Part shown: in pieces, positions 43,243 to 53,419 of the stretch
How positions within the stretch are numbered: the first letter of the stretch is position 1
Layout: every line of letters begins with the position of its first letter
From: Eunapius fragilis
Taxonomy: Eukaryota; Porifera; Demospongiae; Spongillida; Spongillidae
Length of the DNA stretch: 64,000 nt
Assembly: GCA_963681505.1 (NCBI GenBank)
Contig: OY811971.1
Coordinates: 3,233,278 to 3,297,277, forward strand
Direction: 5' to 3'
Made by a program: the position numbers and the translations under genes
The notes under the pieces: model-generated
What the model was told of the DNA's origin: nothing
Database searches by the model: none
What the model saw: the letters and a program-made list of their open reading frames with translations, nothing else

Positions 43243-44121
43243 TCAGAGTCTTTGAGGTGGAAGGATGCTTACTCCTGTCTTCAATCTGGTACGCGAGGCA
43301 ATAGGACTGGATGGTGTTGAATAGTTTGACCTCTCGTCTACTGCAGGTTCCTCTTGGCTCACTACTGTTGATTTTTGTCCTACATGTGTTTCCTCCGGTA
43401 CAGGTACAGTTGATTTTTGTCCTACATGTGTTTCCTCCGGTAGAGGGACCAGGTGTTCCCGAGTTCTTCTAGCTTTACCTGATGGTGTCTCTACGATGTA
43501 CGATCTGGGAGTGTTGGCTGATGATGTGACCTTGCCTCTGATACGGTCATTGCCACCAGATGAGGCCCACACATCTGTACCAATTGGTATCTCTGATCTA
43601 GATTGAACACGATGACTCTCATCATAGTTGCATTTCATTTTAACTTTATACTGTTGGTGTTTTTCTCTGAATGTACCCAGGAAGTCCCATTTGGGTACTA
43701 GATGTTCACTGATCTGAGGTATGTTGGTCCGAATCAGTCGCCCCATCAAAAGCTGTGCTGGGCTTAGTCCACACCATGACAATGGAGTTGCCCTGTAGCA
43801 CAACATAGTGAGGTAGGGGTCATCACCTGAGCTAAGTAGTCTCTTTACTGTCTGCACTGCCCTCTCGGCTTGGCCATTACTCTGGGGGTAATGAGGGCTA
43901 CTAGTAGTATGTTGAAATCTGTAGAGCTCACTGAATTCCTTCATTTCCATGGACACAAACTGTGGCCCATTGTCGGAAACCACAATCTCAGGGATCCCAA
44001 ACCTCGCAAAAATTGATTTCAATGCAGTTATTATAGCACTGGATGTTGTACTAGCCAGTTTGGTGGTTTCCACATTCCTGGAAAAATAATCAACTACAAG
44101 TAAGAATGTTGCACCCTTCAT
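43243..44121 (-). CDS. Ty3/gypsy-type integrase, C-terminal part of pol
   Basis: A 292-codon uninterrupted frame shows the DDE core: Asp in LLVVDYFSR, Asp in IVVSDNGPQF and Glu in QSNGQAERAVQTVKRLL. It continues through the SPAQLLMGR block and an SH3-like GDxVW-type block, then a tail with a duplicated ETHVGQKSTV unit. The frame lacks an upstream partner: the sequence to the right is the direct repeat, so pol is deleted before the integrase. It would join cDNA to the genome, but as it stands it is a fragment with an intact frame, which suggests a recent insertion. Confidence 0.8.
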   Translation of the reverse strand: MKGATFLLVVDYFSRNVETTKLASTTSSAIITALKSIFARFGIPEIVVSDNGPQFVSMEMKEFSELYRFQHTTSSPHYPQSNGQAERAVQTVKRLLSSGDDPYLTMLCYRATPLSWCGLSPAQLLMGRLIRTNIPQISEHLVPKWDFLGTFREKHQQYKVKMKCNYDESHRVQSRSEIPIGTDVWASSGGNDRIRGKVTSSANTPRSYIVETPSGKARRTREHLVPLPEETHVGQKSTVPVPEETHVGQKSTVVSQEEPAVDERSNYSTPSSPIASRTRLKTGVSILPPQRL

Positions 44122-44139
44122 TTCAAAGAGATCTGTTCC

Positions 44140-44224
44140 ATAAAAGAATGAATCATCCTACATCACGTGACACTTATGTAATACCATCTAATAATAAATA
44201 TAGTCCAACAGTTAACTCCACAAC
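44140..44224 (-). repeat. Second copy of the 85-bp direct repeat
   Basis: Nearly identical to 43149-43233 and directly abutting the integrase 5' side at CATAAAAGAATGAATCAT. Confidence 0.75.
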
Positions 44225-44269
44225 ATGTACATGCGTATGTATTTAAAAAATTCTCCAAAATATGTCTTT

Positions 44270-46920
44270 CTCCTCTAATTAGCTGCAATGAAATGAAGTC
44301 TTGGGCTATAGCAGTCAAATCAATTGAATCAGTCATCTCTTTGTGACAATGGAATAAGAGAATGATATTCAGTCTTCATTGAGTCATTGTTGATCTCAAG
44401 TAGGTTTTCAACCTTCTTAAAATGACGAAAAAGATCTTCTGCAGTAGCAGTTGTTATCGGAATTATCATAAATATTTTAACTAACTTTACCACTTATGAA
44501 AATAAACCCAATGTTTGATTTCAGCAATCGTTGAGACACTGCTAATATTTTTTAACACCCGTTCCATGAGAAACGGGTACAAGTTTGCTGGAAACAGCCA
44601 AAATGAAAACTAATCGGCACTAAACATAAATCAAAAGCAGTTGCATATTTTGATAGTCCAATCATTGCTGTGATGTACTCCAAAATTTTTTTAAAACATT
44701 TGGATCATTACGGCTATTCTGTCTTCGGGCACGCCCAACTGACTCCATCATTTCGCGGTAGTTTCAGACTAAAAGTACAAATTTTTTCTAGGCAGTTTTC
44801 AAACAAATTTTTAATCTGAATGTAATTCTTACTACTACACAATCATTTTAGTCAAGAAACGCAATCAAAATAATATGTCAAAATGAAGATATAGCAGCTT
44901 TTAGTTGCAGACGAGCTGTAATTTATTCATATTGCCTTTGCGGTTGTCGTTTTGGGGTTGGGTCCGATATGGCGTAAGTTTACAGCGTTGTTCTTGTAAA
45001 AAGGCTGCACGTGGAAGATGCAATACTGGTATCTGCATGCAGTGCTTGCTGTGGTTTTCTTAAGCTTTTAAGTCGTCAACGGAAGAATAGTGAGATGGCC
45101 CTATAACGCCGCAATGACATATCTCTAGAGCTTCTCGACCTACATACCTACATATTTATGCGATGGTATCCGAAGAATAGCTTTCAGTTAAGGCAACTCA
45201 TCAGATTGCTTCCAAATTGAACATTTTGAACGTTAAAAACTCAGCGGTTTTGAGGAGACTTGTGCTGATATTCCATCCTTGTGAAGCCGGACAAGAACAA
45301 AGGAAAGACATTGATTAAAAAAAGTATTTTGCAATATTCAGCAAGTTTGTGTAAGGATGTCCAAGACTTATTATACAATTGTTGCTACCATCCAATAGGA
45401 TTTGTCAGTAACAGCCACATGCACTGAAAGAAGTTTTCAGAATTAGACTTGCTGGTACCAATGAATTAGACACCCTCTCCTATTGCAATGAAGACCCAAA
45501 TTATATGAACAGAAAAAGCATATTTTGTCAGAAAACAAATGTGGGCCCAATAACATCCATCTCTGCCTGTTGTTTCCTCGCTCACATCAATGGACTATCC
45601 TGCTCCTATATGATCGAGATCTCATTCATAAAATTTTAGCAGTTCACTGTCAATTTGGAATGAACCAGGTACATCCCAATTTGCAGCTACTAAAATAAGT
45701 CTTTCAATTGCAAGTGGTATTTGGAGGGATGGTTGGTCAAATCGTCTATTTAATTCATTGACTACAACATCGATCACTTCAAAGTATATCTTCCTATAAT
45801 ATTCTAAAGGGGTTTCAAAAACATGAGGTTCACTGTCACTATCAATTCTTCTTGGTGGCCTCCTTGCACGAGGCAGGCATGATGGATTTGTTAATAGGTT
45901 TAAATCGTATATGCAGTTTTCATAAAACAAATTGTATGCCTCATCTGTGCGGTGCCTCTCCAAACATCTACGTGCCACATTCACTTGTCCTACAGCATCT
46001 TTCAACATGATATTTTTGCTTTAAAGAAACAATGATATTTTGCTGCATCTTGTAAGCAATGTTTCTGGCTATGCGCAAAACAGTGCACCTGAAGTGCTGT
46101 TGGTTCTATCTGCCTTAGCTGTGTAGCTCCAGTGAAATGTCCTATCATCTCTGAGCAACCATCATACATACCCCTTACCTCTGCACTGTGAAATAGGCAA
46201 CATGCGCCACACTAAAGCATCTTTAATAGCACTGCTAATTGATGTTGCATCAGTCTTTTCAACATGGACAATTCCAATAAAATCTTCATGCATGGATTAT
46301 AAACCCTGAATCAATCCAACGAATGCAAACACTAAGTTGTTCTTGGTTACTAATATCCCTGGTTTCATCAGTCATAATGGAAAAATACTAGTTTCACGTA
46401 TAGAGCACAGCAACAGCCTAAGTAATATATTTCCTAGTAATAAAATGCATTCATTAACAATGTCATGGGATAAGTACTCCGAATTTTGTAACCAAATCTT
46501 TACATCCTTATCATCTTCGGATCTCAGTTGCAATAACTGTTCCAAATTTCCATCAAACGCATCATGACCTCTTATTGCTAATCCCTGTCGCAATAACATT
46601 CTCAGAGATGACAGTTGCTTTAAAAGCAACGACCTTCTCATTTGTTGTAATTTTTTTAATTCAGTGTTAATTTGCACATTTATACCTGGAGCTACACGCC
46701 GACTAAATTTGAAAATGGCTTCACTTCTTTGATGCAGATCAAATCTTTGCAGAGCTTCTTCCAATTATTAAAACCATCTCTGATGAATGCTGGTTCTATG
46801 TTTTTGCTTAAACATAATTCTTTCTGTTCATAATAAAGTCTACAATAGAAGCAGAATGCCTTCTTACTTGTAATACACACTGTGAGCCAAGGATAATCTT
46901 TGTACCACTAAATGATTGAT
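44270..46920 (-). pseudogene. hAT-family transposase (ZMYM1-like group), degraded
   Basis: From the right on the minus strand: a TTF-type finger region (ITSKKAFCFYCRLY, then FIRDGFNNWKK), a helical region with GLAIRGHDAF, the first catalytic Asp in MTDETRDISNQEQLSVCIR near 46350, DFIGIVHVEKTDATS, CRG-GYDGCSEMIG and LQVHCFAHS near 46080, and a long helical insertion domain (45622-46008). The C-terminal dimerisation block (IPITTATAED, then TDSIDLTAIAQDFIS) is at about 44290-44480. Frame changes lie near 46760, 46280, 46170 and 46015, and 44490-45600 is mostly unrecognisable. The enzyme is dead; the left end abuts the gypsy repeat. Confidence 0.75.
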
Positions 46921-46928
46921 ATTCATTT

Positions 46929-46949
46929 CCCCCCCCCCCCCCCCCCCCC
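46929..46949. repeat. Poly-C tract in the hAT element
   Basis: About 21 C between the finger exon and upstream sequence. Confidence 0.85.
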
Positions 46950-47345
46950 AAACATTTGCCTTGTTTCTAACAAAACCATTTCATCATGACAATGGTGAGG
47001 AGTGTCCTTTTTTCCACAGCATTTCGCTGCACATTTTGAGACACCTGTGCTACTATCATCAATAGAGCTAATGCAGCAAAGAGAACAGCAACCATCTTAC
47101 ATTGCATGCATACAGTCAACATTGAACTTCTATACCTTGTTAGATGATCATTATTGATTGATACCATTGATGGTGAAGGTGGAGAGATGGATTTTGCGCT
47201 TCTACACAAATCACTATGTTCATGTGAGGGACCTTGGTTATGTTGAAGATTGGGTGTGCATTAAGGTAATGTTAATAACACACCTTCGTGGTCCTGATCA
47301 TGTTGCACCATGTTATCAGTATCACTGTCTTGTTCAATGCCTTTG

Positions 47346-47432
47346 TATATACACACATGCACACACACAGACACACATGCACACATGCACATGCACATGC
47401 ACATGCACACACACATGCACACACACACACAC
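47346..47432. repeat. (CA)/(CACATG) microsatellite
   Basis: Mixed CACACA and CACATGCA units. Frames across it are artefacts. Confidence 0.85.
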
Positions 47433-47444
47433 AATACCTGCATA

Positions 47445-48084
47445 ATACATTTTTGAAATAGCAATTTTATACCTTTTTTACAACTGGGAGTGGATGAAGA
47501 TGAATCATCTGCACACTGGCTGTGAATGCTTAGAAACATGACAGCATAGTAAAGGTATTTCTAAAGGTATGTCATGATATTGATCAGATGTGAATACCCG
47601 TACAACTCTTTTTAGAAAAGAATGAGCTGCGTGATGCTTTGCTGACGTTTCATCTCTCTCACTCTCTGCAGGAGTAATTCAGCAGAACTCTGAAGAAGTT
47701 GTAGCTATTTTGCAGTCTGCTAACTGTACACCGTTGCAGGGAAACTTCGTATCACTGTACAGCAGATCGATGCCCAGAATAGAGGCACCATTAGTTTTAT
47801 TGTTACAAATTCTACAGCGCCAATATGTACTAGCATGCAAGCAACGATTATGCTTACAGTGCTCAGTTAAGAAAAAGAATTAGATGACTAAGACGATCAA
47901 GCACTGCAGTACAGCTGAGAACGGGTGGTTGTGAAGTAAGAAAAGATTCGAAGAAGCGTGCCAATTGCCGGATTATACCGTTAATTAGAATCAAAGTGAA
48001 ACGCTGTAAATAAAAATACCCTGCCGATACGCAATTTTAATTTGTTGCACAGCAGTCACGAGTTTTCCAGTCAGCCTAAAAATC
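47445..48084. other. 5' region of the hAT element, no clear gene
   Basis: Between the transposase and the terminus at 48152. Short frames only; a TCTGCAGGAGTAATTCAGCAG stretch near 47690 has acceptor-like sequence on the plus strand but no convincing exon. Confidence 0.35.
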
Positions 48085-48086
<2 letters not shown>

Positions 48087-48115
<29 letters not shown>

Positions 48116-48152
48116 TAAAGCCCCCCAGCCACCCCGGTTCCGCCGCCTATGT
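48087..48152 (-). mobile_element. hAT terminus with poly-G
   Basis: On the minus strand the end reads CATAGGCGGCGGAACCGG, then GGCTGGGGGGCTTTAGCC and a run of C. GGCGGAACC-type ends are usual for hAT elements, and the orientation fits the transposase to the left. The other end was not found. Confidence 0.5.
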
Positions 48153-48377
48153 ATGAGCCTGCAAAGTTGCACAATTTCTGGAAAAATTAATTATTCAGTG
48201 CAGTATATTTCGTAGACCATTAGGTTATTAATGCAATAACTAGACATTCATCCTAAGATGAACAAATATGCATCAGGATCGGAAGATGTGAAGCACGCAC
48301 TATAATGGAATGACTCCTCGCTCCTCCCCCTCTTCATCCCAACCCTCTCTCCTTGCACCCCTCTCACTACCCTGTAC

Positions 48378-48477
48378 CCTGAAGACGCAGAACAGAGGCT
48401 TGATGTCAGTCTGGATGGTCTCCACCTTCACCTCATGGATGGTCAGGTGGACCTTGAAGCTTAGCTTGAGGTTAGGA
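48378..48477 (-). CDS. Candidate C2-domain exon of a CADPS-like gene
   Basis: Between a CTTCAAACAG acceptor and an AGG/GTACAG donor the minus strand reads PNLKLSFKVHLTIHEVKVE, then TDIKPLFCVFR. Beta-strand alternation and the final FCVFRVxG resemble the first strands of the CADPS C2 domain (YCTMEVEGG). It would be upstream of the exons at 32378-32780 in the same gene across a 16-kb intron full of transposons, or it is an orphan exon. Weaker than the other CADPS evidence. Confidence 0.4.
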
Positions 48478-48522
48478 CTGTTTGAAGTCATGTGATACCG
48501 ATAGGGTTAAATAATTTAACAG

Positions 48523-48541
48523 GGGGGGGGGGTGGGGGGGG
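48523..48541. repeat. Poly-G tract
   Basis: Two G runs separated by one T. Confidence 0.85.
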
Positions 48542-48560
48542 AATATTTATAGTACATCTA

Positions 48561-48770
48561 GAAGCATCAAATTTAACGCGAGCAGGCCATTGTAACTCGA
48601 TCGATGATGGTCAGACCAATTTCTTGTCCGCAAGAATGAAGTTATAGAGGATTTAAATCATTTCAAAGAAGCATCAAATTTAACACGCGAGCAGGCCAAT
48701 TATTGTAACTATATGAGGGTCAGACCAATTTCTTGTCCGTATGATTTATAGAGGATTTTTAATCATTTGA
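48561..48770 (+). repeat. Tandem duplication, unit about 105 bp
   Basis: Units at 48561-48665 and 48668-48770 share GAAGCATCAAATTTAAC, GAGCAGGCCA, GGTCAGACCAATTTCTTGTC and TATAGAGGATTT. Confidence 0.8.
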
Positions 48771-48774
48771 AAAC

Positions 48775-49430
48775 TTGCGTTAGGTAGCCATTCAAAGCCG
48801 CTCGACAATTTTGGTATGCTACTAGCAGAAGAACACCATATTGAAATGCAATGGAAATGTTTATGTAAAATTTCGTGTTTTCGTGTAGGGCAACCCTATA
48901 TCAGTCGTTACTTACTGTGTATACCAAACCTTAAGTGTTTCAAAACATTTCCACGAATGGCATACGGTATAGATCATGCATACTATGGAATAGATTAAAC
49001 ATGCAGTACCACTAGCCGGCAATGTTCCTTCCGTATATCCAAGCCTACAAAACCGTGGGTGAAGGTGGCAAACTATCCAAATCTAAAGCAAATAACCTGG
49101 AGCGTAAAATTACATGCACGATTCCGCCACAATATACGTATACACCCCTGCCGCCCCCGCCCCCCAATTGACGTCAATCGTTACCCAAATTATTGATTGT
49201 TATCTGAACCTGCGGCAGCAGGTTCAATATAGGATTGATTGAGAGTTGATGAATGTCATTAATAAAACTTCACTAGCGTCTGGAGGGACAACGGAGAAAC
49301 GGATCGCTTATCTCTTTATCGCGGCGGAATGAGAGCACAACGATCTACAGTTCTACGTTGGTTCCGTGTCATAAAACGGTGTGGTTATAGAGAAACAAAC
49401 AATTTCCTGTTTCTCGTGCCCAGTCCTAAA
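48775..49430. other. Gene-free stretch
   Basis: Short frames only; CCTGCGGCAGCAGG at 49209-49222 is a small palindrome. Nothing else supported. Confidence 0.4.
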
Positions 49431-49434
49431 ATAA

Positions 49435-49629
49435 TTCTCCATCGTCGTCGTCGTCGTCTTCTTAGGAAGGTATAACTCGAGCTAGGAACGGTTTAGAAGG
49501 ACGGGAGTAGTACCAATCGCTTCGAAATTTACCGGCACGTTATCCTTACATGTCATATAGACACATATCAAGTTCTATTAAATAATGTATGTAATAGATA
49601 TTTATTAATAATTTTAGGCAGTATAAATA
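49435..49629 (+). promoter_or_regulatory. Upstream module and TATA box of the Lys/Arg-rich repeat gene
   Basis: CGTCGTCGTCGTCGTCTTCTT, GTATAACTCGAGCTAGG and CCAATCGCTTCGAAATT repeat in related form upstream of the pseudogene at 33964 and inverted at 16300-16450. TATAAATA at 49622-49629 lies 80 bases before the ATG. Confidence 0.5.
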
Positions 49630-49707
49630 CTCTAACCTGCATTAAAATATCTGGTGTTCCTATCGCAGTTTCGTTGTTGCTTTGGCTAGTGAAGTTGTTT
49701 TCTAAAA

Positions 49708-50460
49708 ATGCCTTCGCGTAATCAAAAGAAGAGATCTAAGCAACGAGCGGAATACCTCCAAAAGCAAGACGAGAACAAAGCTAAAGCCCGAGCGCTCTAC
49801 AAGGCCAATCCAGAAAAAAAAAGAAGGCCTCTGTACGCGACAGCTACAAGGCCGATCCCGAAAAGAAGAAGGCCTCTGTACGCGACAGCTACAAGGCCGA
49901 TCCCGAAAAAAAGAAGGCCTCTGCACTCGACAGCTACAAGGCCGATCCCGAAAAGAAGAAGGCCTCTGCACGCGACAGCTACAAGGCCGATCCCAAAAAG
50001 AAGAAGGCCTCTGCACGCGACAGCTACAAGGCCGGTCCCGAAAAGATGAAGGCCTCTGTACGCGACAGCTACAAGGCCGGTCCCGAAAAGATGAAGGCCT
50101 CTGTACGCGACAGCTACAAGGCCGATATTGAATATAAGCGATCTGCTAAAAGGCGGCGATATGAAGAGGACCTCGAGGAGAACCGTGCTGCTAAAAGGCG
50201 GCGATGTGAAGAGGACCTCGAGGAGAACCGTGCTGCTAAAAGGCGGCGATATGAAGAGGACCTCGAGGAGAACCGTGCTGCTAAAAGGCGGCGATATGAA
50301 AAGGACCTCGCTAAAAGGCAGAAATACGAGGACAATTCGCTGCCATTAAAGCATCTGAAAGGAGTCGGTATTGGAATGACCCTGCTGTCCGATTAGCTAA
50401 AAGTGCTGCCGAGAGGACGCGGTACCGCAGGGGTCACGGAACTACCACTACCACCCAAAG
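49708..50460 (+). CDS. Lys/Arg-rich tandem-repeat protein, first exon (frame broken)
   Basis: The ATG at 49708 opens MPSRNQKKRSKQRAEYLQKQ. About eight units of ASVRDSYKADPEKKK follow, then four units of RAAKRRRYEEDLEEN. The opening frame shifts at an A9 run near 49813-49822: one more A would keep the first block in frame with the repeats. A second change near 50335 separates the repeats from the exon end, which reads SAAERTRYRRG and TTTTTQ before a GTACGT donor at 50461. The degraded copy at 33964 has the same start, repeat style and donor position. Downstream exons were not recognised. Function unknown; the highly charged repeats suggest an N-terminal region of a larger nuclear or transposon-encoded protein. 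Confidence 0.55.
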
Positions 50461-50528
50461 GTACGTTATGGCATGTTGTATTAACATTAAAAAGCTGTGC
50501 ATGTAACATTTGTACAGCATAGTCGGGC

Positions 50529-50584
50529 GGCCCTACTACCGCGTTTGGTCACCCTACTACCTGACCAAACGCGGTAGTAGGGCC
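50529..50584. repeat. Perfect 23-bp inverted repeat
   Basis: Arms 50529-50551 and 50562-50584 (GGCCCTACTACCGCGTTTGG... and its complement) are perfect; the 10-base loop CCCTACTACC repeats the arm sequence. It lies just after the first exon of the repeat gene. Confidence 0.8.
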
Positions 50585-50589
50585 CGCAG

Positions 50590-51086
50590 GGCTCTGTACA
50601 AAACCATTCACTTCACATGTAAAGCATGCATGGTGACTCAACTGTGTGTACATACATGTCTATTGTTTTAATCTGATATATAAAAAGGCTTCCTTATCCT
50701 TATCTTAAACTTGTCTAGCCATGTACATGTTGCAACTGTATGAATATATTTGCTATTGCAAGGGCTGAGAACTAGGTGAAATGAGAATAACTGCAACCAT
50801 ATCCTTCTCCCATATAGCTACTCCTTGTATGAACCCAATGTTCAATGAACAGTGTCGCAACCTCACTAGTGAGGAAGTAGCAATGTTGAGGACAAAGTCA
50901 CTGTTCCAAAGTCACTGTTCCAAATTGTTATAGCCACCATAAGGTACTTCTACTCTCACATTTATGTAGTGAAAAAATCAGACATTCTGCCCACACTCAT
51001 AAGCTGCAGACCCTGTCCACATGCAGATATTACTCACCTGAAAACATATCCTTATCAATCTACATGGTGCCATGTTATCCCAGATC
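50590..51086. other. Gene-free stretch
   Basis: A tandem AAGTCACTGTTCCAAA pair at 50895-50925; otherwise no feature. Confidence 0.4.
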
Positions 51087-51088
51087 TA

Positions 51089-51873
51089 CAGTAGCGGCTC
51101 ACGTATAAGGAAAACCACGCACCCGCGTATAACGAAAAATAATTACATTCATCTGGAAAAAAAGTAAGCTGTTACACCCATGTAGTGTTCTTAAGCCAAC
51201 CCTCCGGATTGCTACTGCTACTCCACATAACGAAATTCAATGTCAATGAATTTGCAACTCGTTAACGTTGCTACCCCTCCGCCCCCTGAGAAAAGAAACT
51301 GTCCCGTATCTGAACGAGCGCATCTGCGTAACCATGAACGCTTCCTTCAACAATTCAAGCGTTCAGGGTACGGAGATGCGTTTGTTTAAACACGAAACAG
51401 ATTTTTTTTTCCCCAAACGGGATGGGGGGGGGGGGGGGGGGGAGGGAGGGAGGGCAATTCGCGATAGTTGGCATTCAGCAAATGTCATCCCCCCCCCCCC
51501 CCTCCCGTTTGGGGAAAAAAAATCTGTTTCGTGTTTAAACAAACGCATCTCCGTACCCTGAACGCTTGAATTGTTGAAGGACGCATCTCCGTACCCTGAA
51601 CGCTTGAATAGTTGAAGGAAGCGTTCATGGTTACGCAGATGCGCTCGTTCAGATACGGGACAGTTTCTTTTCTCAGGGGGCGGAGGGGTAGCAACGTTAA
51701 CGAGTTGCAAATTCATTGACATTGAATTTCGTTATGTGGAGTAGCAGTAGCAATCCGGAGGGTTGGCTTAAGAACACTACATGGGTGTAACAGCTTACTT
51801 TTTTTCCAGATGAATGTAATTATTTTTCGTTATACGCGGGTTCGTGGTTTTCCTTATACGTGAGCCGCTACTG
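51089..51873. mobile_element. 785-bp foldback element with TA target
   Basis: The ends CAGTAGCGGCTCACGTATAA and their exact inverse are flanked by TA (51087-51088, 51874-51875). The two arms are complementary over about 330-390 bases each with few mismatches; the centre holds G and C runs and a short spacer. The right arm has an extra tandem copy of a 45-base unit (CGCATCTCCGTACCCTGAAC). No transposase. Confidence 0.85.
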
Positions 51874-52065
51874 TACATGCAGTCATGTAGTTCACTTCCT
51901 GAGTTCCCACACTATCCATCTTTACTGCATGTAGGCTACACCTCCATGTTTAGATTGGAGCATTTTCAAATTTGACCAATAAAATTTTAGCACATGCAGT
52001 TAATATGATGGAATTGGACCAATAGAATTATAGCACAGTCTGCACACGTGTTAAGGCTTTGCAGG

Positions 52066-52261
52066 TATAAAAGTCAGTCATGCACTCGCTGAATTATAGT
52101 GCACTTTGCAAAAAGAGGTAAGAATTTAATAATACTGTAATATAATTAATTTCTGTCACTCTGGTATTATTAAATATTAAATATGTGGAGTCACGTGTAA
52201 ACTTGCTTGAAAAAAGAATAAGGTAAAAAAATTTTAATCATACTCTCTGTCGTCCATGTAG
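52066..52261 (+). promoter_or_regulatory. TATA box, non-coding exon 1 and intron of the proline-rich gene
   Basis: TATAAAA at 52066-52072 is followed by a short leader ending AAAGAG/GTAAGA near 52116. A CGTCCATGTAG acceptor ends at 52261, directly before the ATG. Confidence 0.6.
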
Positions 52262-52668
52262 ATGGCAGCTGAAGACCTGAGGGGATTTTTTACCGACGAG
52301 GGGTCGGAGGAGGAAGAGGATGACATACATCCTCCGACTCCTCTCCCCTTCACCCCGCTACCTCCAGAAGCCCCACCACTACCAGCAGCGCTACCCCCGC
52401 CGGCACCACCAGCGCTGCCCCTGCCGGTGCTCTGGTGGCACAACCAGCAGTGATACTCCCGCCGCCGCCACCACCACCAGCTGCACTCCCGCCGGTACCA
52501 CCACCGCCTGTGCTCCCTCCCTGGCCTGCATGGCCACTGCCACCCTGGCTGAATGCAGCATGGCGGGGAGGCCGGGGAGGAGGACGTCCCCGGAGGAGAC
52601 GAGGGCGCGGGCGAGGACAATTAATAATTAACACAACTCATTCATATAATAATAATTATTATTATTAA
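52262..52668 (+). CDS. Proline-rich protein with Arg/Gly-rich tail (frame break)
   Basis: The frame opens MAAEDLRGFFTDEGSEEEED, an acidic head, then a Pro/Leu/Ala-rich region. It stops at 52451 in this frame, but a shifted frame from about 52435 continues with PPPPPPPAALPP, WPAWPLPPWLNAAW and an RGGRGGGRPRRRRGRGRGQ tail to the stop at 52666. One missing or extra base near 52430 would join them; this GC-rich repeat is a likely place for a sequencing slip. The RGG-like tail suggests RNA binding. ATTAAA at 52664-52669 may be the poly(A) signal. The opposite strand is also open for 128 codons, but the promoter and splice sites favour plus. Confidence 0.5.
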
Positions 52669-52781
52669 AGTTATTTGTTATTGCATTAAGAGATAAAGGG
52701 TTGGATCGTCCAAATTCTATATGCTCTTCCTACATTTCATGTCTACTATACTGCTATGACAGGGTGAAAAAAAACCTATGA

Positions 52782-53079
52782 AACAAGTAAATAAAAACAT
52801 TCTCTAACGAGAGAGTTGTTGGTATATAGGATTGACCAATGGTGGTGTAAAAAGCACGGAAACAAGAGTGACAGAAATTTAACTGGAAAATTGAAATAGG
52901 CCTATATTTAGCACACTCACAAAATAACAGCGCATGCCTGAGTAATGGGCTAAATATAGGCCTATTTCAATTTTCCAGTAAAATTTCTGTCACTCTTGTT
53001 TCCGTGCTTTTTACACCACCATTGGTCAATCCTATATACCAACAACTCTCTCGTTAGAGAATGTTTTTATTTACTTGTT
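52782..53079. repeat. Long hairpin element HP-3
   Basis: Two arms of 131 bases (52782-52912, 52949-53079) with near-perfect complementarity around a 36-base loop. Outer words AACAAGTAAATAAAAACATT and inner CCTATATTTAGC match HP-1 and HP-2. It lies about 340 bases upstream of the receptor gene start. Confidence 0.85.
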
Positions 53080-53360
53080 AGTATTTTTGGGTCATATACA
53101 ATTAAATGTCCATTGTAACTCATTGAGGGGCAGACGAATGTATGCACTATGTCCCGTTCGTACATGCATGCATGCATTGTATAATAGTTTCTGCATGTGC
53201 ACGCGACGTTGCAGGTATCAATAAATCGCAGTGCTACATAGTCCGCATGGCCTGCTCCATTTTCCTGTGGCACTGACGCCATTCAATAATGTCACCTAAA
53301 AAAAAAACGACATTTCGGTGGCACTTACTGCTGATAAAAGTTCAATGGCAGGAAATAGAT

Positions 53361-53368
53361 TATAAATA
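53361..53368 (+). promoter_or_regulatory. TATA box of the beta-helix receptor gene
   Basis: TATAAATA, 52 bases before the ATG at 53420. The equivalent TTTATAAAT is conserved upstream of copy B near 40846 on the minus strand. Confidence 0.55.
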
Positions 53369-53419
53369 CATTGTATCTCCACGAACCCAACAGATATCAT
53401 CTATTCTATATTGATAACA

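Noticed and set aside
49702-50016. Minus-strand RDRPCSCRVQRPS-like repeat frame
   Set aside because: Antisense shadow of the basic repeat gene; promoter and donor sites are on plus.
52234-52620. Minus-strand 128-codon Ser/Gly/Trp-rich frame
   Set aside because: GC-rich antisense shadow of the proline-rich gene; TATA, donor and acceptor support the plus strand.
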